Shown: in pieces, positions 1 through 8,266 of the stretch
Layout of the letters: each line of letters begins with the position of its first letter
Position numbering within the stretch: the first letter of the stretch is position 1
Assembly: GCA_003142855.1 (NCBI GenBank)
Contig: PLNW01000114.1
Coordinates: 1-39,111, forward strand
Source of the DNA: Myxococcales bacterium
Lineage (GTDB): Bacteria; Myxococcota_A; Polyangia; Fen-1088
Direction of reading: 5' to 3'
Length of the DNA: 39,111 nt
Program-made: the position numbers and the translations under genes
Notes under the pieces: generated by a model
Seen by the model: only the letters and a program-made list of their open reading frames with translations
Database searches by the model: none
Told to the model about the DNA's origin: nothing

Positions 1-31
1 CTCGCCCACGCCACCCGCTAGCCGCGACCCG

Positions 32-55
32 CGGGCCGGCCCTGCGGGCGGCCCG
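32..55 (-). terminator. GC-rich hairpin downstream of the sigma-54 activator gene
   Basis: Arms CGGGCC (32-37) and GGCCCG (50-55) enclose a second stem GCCC/GGGC (39-42 with 46-49), giving a ten-pair stem with one bulged base. It sits about 20 bases past the stop codon of the minus-strand activator gene. There is no T-run on that strand, so intrinsic termination is uncertain; it may only be a structured 3' end. Confidence 0.3.
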
Positions 56-76
56 TAATTTCCCGACAGACTCTAG

Positions 77-1693
77 TTAGCGTTCGTCCTTCACAGTCTT
101 CAGCCTGCGCCACAGGGTGGCTTGGCTGATGCCCAGCACGGCGGCGGCGCGCGTGCGGTTGCCGCCTGACTCGGCCAGCACCGCGCGGATATGTTCCCGC
201 TCGACTTGATCGAGCGAACGCGCTCCCTGGCCTTGCCCAGGGCGCGCCCCGGCGCTCAGCACGACATTGGAGGGCAGAAGCTCGGGCGTGATGGAGCCGC
301 TGCGCGAGAGCACGGCGGCGTGCTCGATGGCGTTCTCCAACTCGCGCACATTGCCGGGCCAGGCATAGGCGCAAAGCGGGTCGATGGCGGTGGCGGCCAG
401 GCGCAGCTTGGGCATCTTCAGCTTCACCCGCAGTCGCTCCACGAAGAAGCGCGCCAGCGGCAGAATGTCTTCCTTACGCTCGCGCAAGGGCGGGATCGCG
501 ATCTCGATGACCCGCAAGCGATAGTACAAGTCCTCGCGGAACGCGCCCCGGCGCATGGCCTCGGCCAGATCGCGGTTGGTGGCGGCTAGGATGCGCACAT
601 CGATCTTGCGCGTGCGGCTCTCGCCCACGCGCCGGATCTCACGTTCCTGCAGCACGCGCAACAATTTGACTTGCAAGGCGTGCGAGATCTCGCCGATCTC
701 GTCGAGAAAAAGCGTTCCGCCCGCGGCTGCCTCAAACAGCCCCGCGTGATCGGAGGTGGCGCCAGTGAACGCGCCCGCCTTGTGGCCGAACAGCTCCGAG
801 TCCAGCAGGGTTTCCGGCAGCGCCCCGCAGTTGATGCCCAGAAACGGCCCGTGGCTGCGCTGCGAGCGCGCGTGAACCAGACGCGCCACCACTTCTTTGC
901 CCACGCCGCTCTCGCCGGTGATGAGCACCGAAGAATCAAAGGGCGCGATGTGAGTGGCCAGGTCCAGCACGGCCGCGAAGGCCTTGCTTCGCACCTCGAC
1001 CAGCGGCGGCCGCTCCAGCGTGGTCAGTCGCTCGGTGCTGCGCTCCAGTTCCCGCGTCACCCGGCGCAGCTCCTCAGTCAGGCTATGGATCTTTCCCTTG
1101 ATGTCAGCGGCCTGAAAATAGGGCAGGTGAGGGTTGATGACGGCACCCCACGAGGCGCGGTCTTTGCCCACAACCGTGCACACGCGTTCGCCCATCACAC
1201 GACAGCTCTGCTCGACGAAGTACACATCGTGACCCAGGGCAAACGACATGAAGCCGCTGGCATAGCCGGCCAACATCCAACACGACGGGTGGGCTGTGCG
1301 GCCAAGCACCGCCACGTGTTCCTCGGCCTCGGCCGAGCCATGCCAGACCACCTCCATCTCGAAACGGCCAGCCACCGGATCGACATCGAGTTTCTTGGTC
1401 ACCCAGCGGGCCACGCCTTGCAAGGCGTGCAGGCGCGCCCCGGCCTTCACCAGATCCACGACGCTGTCCCACTTGAACACCCGGCGCATGGCCGCGGCAT
1501 CGGCTTGACCCCAGAAATACCCGAAGCGAGTCAGAATGCGCCGGGCCTGCACGAGCCCGACCATCTCGAAAAGATCCTTGCGGAACTGGGCGAAGGCGTC
1601 GGTGCTGTGCAGGACCAGGCGGCGGCCCTGAAAGTCGATGGCGCCGTCGCGAAATTCCAGCAGTTCGTCCAGCTTCAGGTCTTCGACTCGCAT
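77..1693 (-). CDS. Sigma-54-dependent activator with XylR_N/V4R phenol-type sensor
   Basis: A 538-residue enhancer-binding protein of the XylR/DmpR/MopR family. The order is an N-terminal XylR_N plus V4R sensor (about 1-195), a linker helix (about 200-225), an AAA+ domain (about 235-465) and a Fis-type helix-turn-helix (about 495-535). Walker A is GESGVGKE at 260-267, the sigma-54 contact loop GAFTGA is at 307-312, and Walker B GGTLFLDE is at 325-332. In the sensor, C138, E161, C164 and C172 have the spacing 23-3-8 of the zinc site of MopR/PoxR. H89 and W117 fall where MopR holds the phenol hydroxyl (same offset from the zinc ligands). Family members bind an aromatic effector, form hexamers and remodel sigma-54 polymerase. 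It is divergent from the M20/kinase operon, whose promoter is sigma-54 type, so that operon is the likely target. The ATG at 1693 gives the expected family N-terminus. Phenol itself as ligand is inference. Confidence 0.93.
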   Translation of the reverse strand: MRVEDLKLDELLEFRDGAIDFQGRRLVLHSTDAFAQFRKDLFEMVGLVQARRILTRFGYFWGQADAAAMRRVFKWDSVVDLVKAGARLHALQGVARWVTKKLDVDPVAGRFEMEVVWHGSAEAEEHVAVLGRTAHPSCWMLAGYASGFMSFALGHDVYFVEQSCRVMGERVCTVVGKDRASWGAVINPHLPYFQAADIKGKIHSLTEELRRVTRELERSTERLTTLERPPLVEVRSKAFAAVLDLATHIAPFDSSVLITGESGVGKEVVARLVHARSQRSHGPFLGINCGALPETLLDSELFGHKAGAFTGATSDHAGLFEAAAGGTLFLDEIGEISHALQVKLLRVLQEREIRRVGESRTRKIDVRILAATNRDLAEAMRRGAFREDLYYRLRVIEIAIPPLRERKEDILPLARFFVERLRVKLKMPKLRLAATAIDPLCAYAWPGNVRELENAIEHAAVLSRSGSITPELLPSNVVLSAGARPGQGQGARSLDQVEREHIRAVLAESGGNRTRAAAVLGISQATLWRRLKTVKDER

Positions 1694-1706
1694 GATGCGC
1701 CCAGTA

Positions 1707-1741
1707 TTTCAATCTGAAACGTTCACTTTGCAAGTTGAAAC
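1707..1741. promoter_or_regulatory. Tandem palindromes, likely activator binding sites (UAS)
   Basis: TTTCA-ATC-TGAAA (1707-1719) is a perfect inverted repeat. It is followed by an imperfect one, TTCACTTTG/CAAGTTGAA (1722-1739, 7 of 9 pairs). Centres are about 17 bases apart, and TGAA-ACG-TTCA bridges them. They lie about 45-80 bases upstream of the -24 element of the sigma-54 promoter and next to the divergent activator gene. This is where an enhancer-binding protein would be expected, and binding there could also autoregulate the activator. Confidence 0.55.
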
Positions 1742-1785
1742 ATCGGACGGGGTGCGGGGAACGACAAAGGCAGGAAAGACGCCAT

Positions 1786-1801
1786 CGGCACGGCGCTTGC
1801 T
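1786..1801 (+). promoter_or_regulatory. Sigma-54 (-24/-12) promoter of the M20/kinase operon
   Basis: CGGCACGGCGCTTGCT matches the consensus TGGCACGNNNNTTGCW at every fixed base except the first. The invariant GG (1787-1788) and GC (1799-1800) are exactly ten bases apart. The start of transcription would be near 1812, leaving a leader of about 47 bases before the ATG at 1859. Presence beside a sigma-54 activator gene makes a chance match unlikely. Confidence 0.8.
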
Positions 1802-1858
1802 AAGAGAGGCAGCAGAACATCAACGAGAAGCGACGAAACGATCAAAGGAGACGCAACA

Positions 1859-3076
1859 ATGTACGATCTGTTGAAAGGCAAGTTGGAAGGTTTGCAGGGC
1901 GAGCTGACGTCGTTTGCGCAGGCACTCTTGCGTACACGCAGTTTGACCCGGGACGAGTCGAGTGCTGCCGCGCTGGTGGAGAAGCAGATGCGCGCCCTCG
2001 ACTTCGACTCGGTCACCACCGATGGCTTCGGCAACGTGGTGGGCGTGCTGCACGGGGTGGAAGATGGCCCCAATCTGCTCTTGGCCAGTCACCTGGATAC
2101 CGTGGCGCCTGGCGACGAAGCGAGCTGGCCGGGTTCACCCTGGAGTGGCCGCATCGAGAACGGCAAGCTGCACGGTCTGGGCGCGGCCGACTGCAAGGGC
2201 GGACTGGCGGCGCAGGTCTTTGCTGCCGGCTTGCTCAAGCGCAGCCTTCTGCCTTTGCGCGGGAACCTGATCGTGGCCGCCACCGTGGCTGAAGAGAACG
2301 GCATCTCCGTCGGCATGCGCGGCCTCATCGAATTCACTTTGAAAGAAATGGGGCTGCGCCCCGAGTACGCCGTGCTGGGCGAGCCGACCGATCTGGGCCT
2401 GTACTACGGCCACGATGGCCGCGCCGAAATGGACATCCGCCTGCGCAGCAACAATCCCTTTCACGTGGCCGACGCGGCTGACCTGGTGTCGAACGGCATG
2501 GGCGACACCGATCCGGCAGCGGCGGTGCAAGCCATGCTCATGGGCAAGCCGCACTTCGAAGACAGCCATGGGATTCGCTGCGCCACCATTGGCGTGGAAC
2601 GTCGCCTCGGCCTCGAGGAAGCCGTCGACGGCGTGGTGGGTCGCATGCGCCACGAGGCCGAGCGACTGGCGCAACTCGCCGGTGCGGTCGAGGTGGACGT
2701 GGCCGTGCGCGAGCGGGCCGAGACTATGCCATCGGGCCTGGTTGTGCAGGTCAAGCGAGTCACCCACGCCTGGAGCACCGATCCCTTCAGTCCGCTGCTG
2801 TCGCGCGCTCGTCAGGCGCTGTCTGCGGCTGGCTGCGCGGTTCGGCCGGGCAAATGGAAGCTTTCGCGTCTGGGCATGGGCACCGCCGGCAGCGTGCTGT
2901 CCAACGAGTTTCACATCCCGACCATCGGCTACGGCCCAGGTCGCGAGGAAGAGGCACACAGCCAGAACGAATCAGTGGAGATCGCCAAGATCGTGGAGTG
3001 CACCTACGGAACCGCGGCTATGGCCCATGGCTTGGTGGGCATCCCAGTCTTCGGCTGGATCCCCGACGAGATTTGA
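1859..3076 (+). CDS. M20-family metallohydrolase (YgeY-like)
   Basis: A 405-residue zinc-dependent M20 peptidase/amidohydrolase, the length of the YgeY group. Metal-binding and catalytic positions are visible: H78 and D80 in SHLDTV, the bridging D111 in AADCKGG, the E145-E146 pair in AEENG, E175 in GEPTD, and H367 near the C-terminus. The insert that forms the dimer interface lies at about 185-300. The start is the ATG at 1859 with AAGGAG eight bases upstream. It is the first gene behind the sigma-54 promoter at 1786-1801 and ends 20 bases before the acetate-kinase-type gene. Family members cleave N-acyl or peptide bonds; the substrate cannot be read from the sequence. Linkage to kinases suggests that the released or downstream acid is phosphorylated, which is inference. 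It has no signal peptide and is probably cytoplasmic. Confidence 0.92.
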   Translation: MYDLLKGKLEGLQGELTSFAQALLRTRSLTRDESSAAALVEKQMRALDFDSVTTDGFGNVVGVLHGVEDGPNLLLASHLDTVAPGDEASWPGSPWSGRIENGKLHGLGAADCKGGLAAQVFAAGLLKRSLLPLRGNLIVAATVAEENGISVGMRGLIEFTLKEMGLRPEYAVLGEPTDLGLYYGHDGRAEMDIRLRSNNPFHVADAADLVSNGMGDTDPAAAVQAMLMGKPHFEDSHGIRCATIGVERRLGLEEAVDGVVGRMRHEAERLAQLAGAVEVDVAVRERAETMPSGLVVQVKRVTHAWSTDPFSPLLSRARQALSAAGCAVRPGKWKLSRLGMGTAGSVLSNEFHIPTIGYGPGREEEAHSQNESVEIAKIVECTYGTAAMAHGLVGIPVFGWIPDEI

Positions 3077-3096
3077 CCGCAATTCAAGGGGACGTC

Positions 3097-4329
3097 ATGC
3101 GCATCATCGTATTCAACTGCGGAAGCTCATCGCTCAAGTACCGGCTGATCGAAATGCCGGGCGAGAAAGAGCTGGCGGGCGGGGAGGCTGAACGGGTCGG
3201 TCCCAAGACTGCCGAGCCAGCTCGCATTCACCACCAGGTGGCAGGCAAGAAGGAAACCATCGTGGTGGAGATGCCTGACCACGCCACGGCCTTCACGCAG
3301 GTCATGCAGCTGCTGGAACGGGATCCCGATCTGGTGCCCGATGCCATCGGGCACCGCATGGCGCACGGCGGGCCCAATTTCAAACAACACGTGATCCTGG
3401 ACGACGCGGTCATGGCCGAGCTGGAGCGCATCCAGGAGCTGGCCCCCATTCACAACCCGCCCGCGGTACGTCTGGTGGCCGCGTGTCGGCGCCTCTATCC
3501 CAACCTGCCGGAGACGGTGGTTTTCGACACCGTCTTTCACGCGACCATCCCCGAGGTGGCGCGCGCCTACGCTTTGCCACCCGCTCTTGTGGCCAAGCAC
3601 GGCTTCCGCAAGTACGGCTTTCACGGCACCAGTCACCAGTACGTGGCACAGGAGGCAGCCAAACTGCTGGGTGTTCCTTTTGAAAACCTGAACGCCGTCA
3701 GTTGCCACCTGGGCAGTGGCGGCGCCAGCCTGTGCGCCATCGTGAACGGCCGATCCATCGACAACACCATGGGATACTCGCCGTTGCAGGGGCTGGTGAT
3801 GAGCACGCGCTCGGGCGATCTGGATCCTGCTGTGGCGCTGACTCTTCTCGTGCGCGAGGGGGGCAACAGCGCCGCGGTCGAGGGTTTGCTCAATCGCAAG
3901 TGCGGCGTGCTGGGCCTGTCGGGCATGTCGGCCGACATTCGCGACGTGGTGGCGCGTGCGGCTGACGGGCCAGCTGCGGACATCGACCAATTGGCTGTGG
4001 CGGAGCAGGTCTACCTTTGGCGCATTCGCAAGTACCTGGGCGCGTATTTGACCTTGGTGGGCCGGGCAGACTGCGTGATCTTCACCGACACCATTGGCGA
4101 GAAGCTTCCCCATGTGCGCTGGGCAGTGACCGCGGGCTTGCAGTGCTTCGGCCTCGACATCGATCCCGAAAAGAACGAAGCCGCGCGCAGTTTGCCCGCG
4201 GACTTGTCCACGCCGCAAAGTCGCGTGCGCATCCTGGCCATTGCCACCAACGAGGAAATGGCCATTGCCCGCTTCAGTTACGGCCTGCTGTCAAACACTG
4301 GCACGCAGGCGGAAAGGATTGCGCTGTGA
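3097..4329 (+). CDS. ackA: Acetate/propionate kinase family protein
   Basis: A 410-residue ASKHA-fold short-chain acid kinase (acid + ATP to acyl phosphate + ADP, reversible). The ATG at 3097 is chosen because AAGGGG lies just upstream and it gives the family N-terminus NCGSSSLK (N7, S10, S12). Other catalytic positions known from Methanosarcina AckA are present: R87 (GHRMAHGG), D144 (VFDTVFH), H176 (YGFHGTSH), R238 (STRSGDLDP) and E386-E387 (ATNEE). Two loops are unusual. HLGNG is HLGSG (S207 for Asn), and FTGGIGE is FTDTIGE (330-335). This may mark a subfamily with a different substrate, such as a longer acid. It lies 20 bases after the M20 gene and overlaps the next gene by four bases (GTGA). 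No phosphotransacetylase is nearby. An upstream in-frame ATG inside the M20 gene was rejected. Confidence 0.9.
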   Translation: MRIIVFNCGSSSLKYRLIEMPGEKELAGGEAERVGPKTAEPARIHHQVAGKKETIVVEMPDHATAFTQVMQLLERDPDLVPDAIGHRMAHGGPNFKQHVILDDAVMAELERIQELAPIHNPPAVRLVAACRRLYPNLPETVVFDTVFHATIPEVARAYALPPALVAKHGFRKYGFHGTSHQYVAQEAAKLLGVPFENLNAVSCHLGSGGASLCAIVNGRSIDNTMGYSPLQGLVMSTRSGDLDPAVALTLLVREGGNSAAVEGLLNRKCGVLGLSGMSADIRDVVARAADGPAADIDQLAVAEQVYLWRIRKYLGAYLTLVGRADCVIFTDTIGEKLPHVRWAVTAGLQCFGLDIDPEKNEAARSLPADLSTPQSRVRILAIATNEEMAIARFSYGLLSNTGTQAERIAL

Positions 4330-5375
4330 GCACCCTGGTTCTGATTCCCGGTGGCAAGAGTTTGCACTACGCGGGCTTCGCGGCTGGCCGTGAAACCTGC
4401 ACCGGCACCATCCGTGGTTTCCGCTGGCAGGGGCCGCGCGCGGCTCTCGACGAGGTTCGCGCCATTGCGCAGGCGGTGGGCCTGCTGGATGACGCCACCA
4501 GTGTGGTTGTGCACGGCCTGTTTGGCGGCGAAGAATTCCCTGGCACCGCGCCGCTCGACCAAAACGCCTTTGTTCGACTGGAACGCATTGCGCGACAGTC
4601 ACCTCTGCACGTGGCTGGCCTGATTGATACCGCACACGCCGTGCAAGAAGTCTTTCCCGGAACCCCGGCCCGCCTGGCCTTCGAGACTTCGTTCTTCGTG
4701 GACCTGCCGCCGCGCGAGCGCACCTACGCGGTGTCGCCTGAATTGGCGCACAAACTGGCGCTGCGGCGTTGGGGCTACCATGGCTTGTATCACGAGGCGG
4801 CTTCACTGGAAGCCGGCCGCGGCTGGCGCAAGCGAGGATTCGACCAGCCGGCACGCATTCTCTCCGTCTGCCTTGAGGCGCAGCCCGAGATAGCCGCCGT
4901 GTTGGGTCGCCGGCCCATCACGGTCACGAGCGGCGCCACGCCGCTTGAGGGCCTGCCAGGCGAGACCAACAGCGGCGAGATCGACCCCGCCGTCGCACTG
5001 GCCCTGGCTGGCGAGGCCGGTCTTGGCCCAGAGGGCGCCAACGCACTTCTCGTGGGCGGAAGTGGGCTTTCCGGTCTGGTGGGCCACCGTGTGCGCTTGG
5101 GCGACGTGCTCACCAGTACGCGCAGTGAGTGCACCCGTGCGCGCGAAGTTCTGCTCTATCGCATGCTGCTGGCATCAGGCACCGCTGCGGCAGCATTAGG
5201 TGGAGTGGACGCAGTCGTGTTTTCCGGTCGCTACGTTTCGTGTTCGGCCGTGGTGGCCCAGTATGTCTTGCCGCACTTGGATCGCGCCGGCGCACTTGGC
5301 CCGCATGCCGCGGAATGGACGATCTTCGCTAAGCCATTGGAAGCGGTTCTGGCGGATACGGCGATTGCGAACTGA
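4326..5375 (+). CDS. Degenerate acetate-kinase-like protein (pseudo-kinase)
   Basis: A 349-residue relative of acetate kinase, starting with the GTG at 4326 that overlaps the preceding stop codon, so it is translationally coupled. The fold is recognisable from RWGYHGLYH (for the family RYGFHGTSH), SGATPLEG and SGEIDPAV. Most catalytic residues are changed. The N-terminal NxGSSS loop reads IPGGKSLHYA, HRxxHGG has become VHGLFGG without the Arg, FDTAFH is FETSFF, the HLGNG loop is absent, the TRSGDIDP Arg is Asn (NSGEIDP), and the terminal TNEE is missing. The reading frame is open and codon use matches its neighbours, so it is not an evident pseudogene. I infer a non-catalytic or altered-activity partner, perhaps forming a heterodimer with the intact kinase. 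Its own substrate-specific activity cannot be excluded. Confidence 0.82.
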   Translation: MSTLVLIPGGKSLHYAGFAAGRETCTGTIRGFRWQGPRAALDEVRAIAQAVGLLDDATSVVVHGLFGGEEFPGTAPLDQNAFVRLERIARQSPLHVAGLIDTAHAVQEVFPGTPARLAFETSFFVDLPPRERTYAVSPELAHKLALRRWGYHGLYHEAASLEAGRGWRKRGFDQPARILSVCLEAQPEIAAVLGRRPITVTSGATPLEGLPGETNSGEIDPAVALALAGEAGLGPEGANALLVGGSGLSGLVGHRVRLGDVLTSTRSECTRAREVLLYRMLLASGTAAAALGGVDAVVFSGRYVSCSAVVAQYVLPHLDRAGALGPHAAEWTIFAKPLEAVLADTAIAN

Positions 5376-5491
5376 ACGCGGCGCCGCTGGCAGGCCGGCA
5401 GGCGTGGCGGCATACGTTGGGAGGGTTCTCCGACGCAGAAAAACCATGTTCAAATCGTCTATGCTCTTGATCGAACGACAACCAATACGGA

Positions 5492-6865
<1,374 letters not shown>

Positions 6866-6875
6866 AGTGTGATGA

Positions 6876-7979
6876 CTACCGTGGTCCGTTGCCGGCGTTC
6901 TCAACGCACATCTCGAGCCGCACGCGCTTGAACTCGCCCGCTACGTCCGTGAAGGCGGTTGTGACGTCGGGGTCGAAATGCGTGCCGCTGCCGGCTTGGA
7001 TCATCCGGCAGGTGTTCTCGTGGCTGAACGCGGGCCGGTAGCACCGGTTCGAGGTCAATGCGTCGTAGAAATCCGCAAGGGCCACGATGCGTGCGGGGAG
7101 CGGGATGGCCGCGCCCTGCAGACCATCGGGATAGCCGGTGCCGTCCCACCACTCGTGGTGCGACCTGGCCGTATCGACGCCCATGCGCAGGAATTCGTTG
7201 TCAGGATGTCGTTCGAGCACCTTGGCCAGCGTCGCGGCGCCAAGTTCGCAGTGCTTTCTCATTTCCGTGAACTCTTCCGGGGCTAGCTTTCCGGGTTTCA
7301 GCAAGATGGCGTCGGGCGTGCCGACCTTCCCGATGTCGTGCAGACAGGCGGTCTGGTACAGGTTCTCGATGAAGGTGCTGGTCAACTGCGCCACGTGCAA
7401 ACCAATCTCGCGCATCCTCTCGCCTAGCATCCTGGAGAAGGTTTGCACCCGCTCGATGTGCTGGCCGGTATCGTCATCGCGAACCTCGGCCAGCTTGGCG
7501 AGCGCGAATATGGTCGACAGGTGGGACGCGGTGACCGTCTTGACCTGCTCGGCAACCCGCTGCTCGAGTTGCAGGTTGTGCGACGCCAGCTCCACATGCA
7601 GGCGTCGGAGGCGCAGATGGGTCTTGATGCGTGCAAGCACCTCCTCCTCCTGAAACGGCTTGGAAACGAAGTCCGCCCCGCCAGCGCGGAAGCCCTCGAC
7701 CTTGTCGTCGCTGCCACTGATGAAGATAATGGGAATGCCGCGCAGTCGCTCGTTCTGCTTGAACCATCGGCACACCTCCAGACCGGACATCTCTGGCATC
7801 CGGATGTCTAGCACGACTAGATCGGGCGGCTCTGCCTCCGCCACCTGGATGGCCAGCTTGCCGCTGGTGGTCGGCCGGGGCTCAAGGCCGCCGCGTTTCA
7901 GGACCGCGGTCAGAAGCCGCAGGTTGTCGGGGGAATCGTCCACCATGAGGATCCTGCTGCCCTGCACGTCGTCTTCCAC
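6876..7979 (-). CDS. Receiver/HD-GYP cyclic-di-GMP phosphodiesterase
   Basis: A 367-residue RpfG-like protein: receiver (about 8-125; D58 in VLDIRMP, K107), a helical linker (about 125-160) and an HD-GYP domain (about 160-360). H214-D215 (HDIGK), HHE at 274-276 and GTGYP at 280-284 are intact, so hydrolysis of cyclic-di-GMP is expected, switched by phosphorylation. The GTG at 7979 is chosen because GGGAGGG lies directly upstream; the longer open frame up to 8123 has no such site. It is the first gene of a two-gene leftward unit with the NtrC-type regulator and diverges from the histidine kinase cluster across 287 bases, suggesting that the kinases feed both a second-messenger and a transcriptional output. 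Confidence 0.92.
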   Translation of the reverse strand: MEDDVQGSRILMVDDSPDNLRLLTAVLKRGGLEPRPTTSGKLAIQVAEAEPPDLVVLDIRMPEMSGLEVCRWFKQNERLRGIPIIFISGSDDKVEGFRAGGADFVSKPFQEEEVLARIKTHLRLRRLHVELASHNLQLEQRVAEQVKTVTASHLSTIFALAKLAEVRDDDTGQHIERVQTFSRMLGERMREIGLHVAQLTSTFIENLYQTACLHDIGKVGTPDAILLKPGKLAPEEFTEMRKHCELGAATLAKVLERHPDNEFLRMGVDTARSHHEWWDGTGYPDGLQGAAIPLPARIVALADFYDALTSNRCYRPAFSHENTCRMIQAGSGTHFDPDVTTAFTDVAGEFKRVRLEMCVENAGNGPR

Positions 7980-8193
7980 TTTGTCCCTCCCGTGTTGTCC
8001 AGAAAGCCAGCCCGCAGAATTATCGCACAAAAGGCGACGTCCGTCAGCCGCCGAGAAAACGTAGGGGCCGGCGACGATGGAAGATCTTTGTTCGTGATAG
8101 CTGTTTCTTGGCGCCTGGCCCACTTCCCCCTACACCGAATTCCAGAAGCCATAAGTCGCCTTGTGATTATTCGCGAGGGGCGCATGCTTGTTG

Positions 8194-8227
8194 CTGCACT
8201 CGGGTGCAGGCCGACTCGGTAGTCGGC
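8194..8227 (+). promoter_or_regulatory. Two back-to-back perfect hairpins in the kinase leader
   Basis: CTGCAC-TCGG-GTGCAG (8194-8209) is followed without a gap by GCCGACT-CGGT-AGTCGGC (8210-8227). Both are perfect stems of six and seven pairs with four-base loops, ending 39 bases before the ATG at 8267. They lie between the divergent HD-GYP and kinase genes. They could be leader RNA structures controlling the kinase operon, or paired protein-binding sites. No T-run follows, so a plain terminator is unlikely. The rest of the 287-base divergent region must hold both promoters, but I find no convincing -35/-10 or sigma-54 element. Confidence 0.5.
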
Positions 8228-8266
8228 TGTGAATCGCGAGGAAGAGTACGGGGACGGGAGACAAGG

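Noticed and set aside
2854..3096. In-frame upstream extension of the acetate-kinase-type gene
   Set aside because: It overlaps conserved M20 sequence in another frame. The ATG at 3097 has a ribosome binding site and gives the family N-terminus.
5376..5491. Possible terminator between the convergent kinase-like and NtrC genes
   Set aside because: Only a loose GCCGC/GCGGC pairing with a long loop and no T-run; not strong enough to call.
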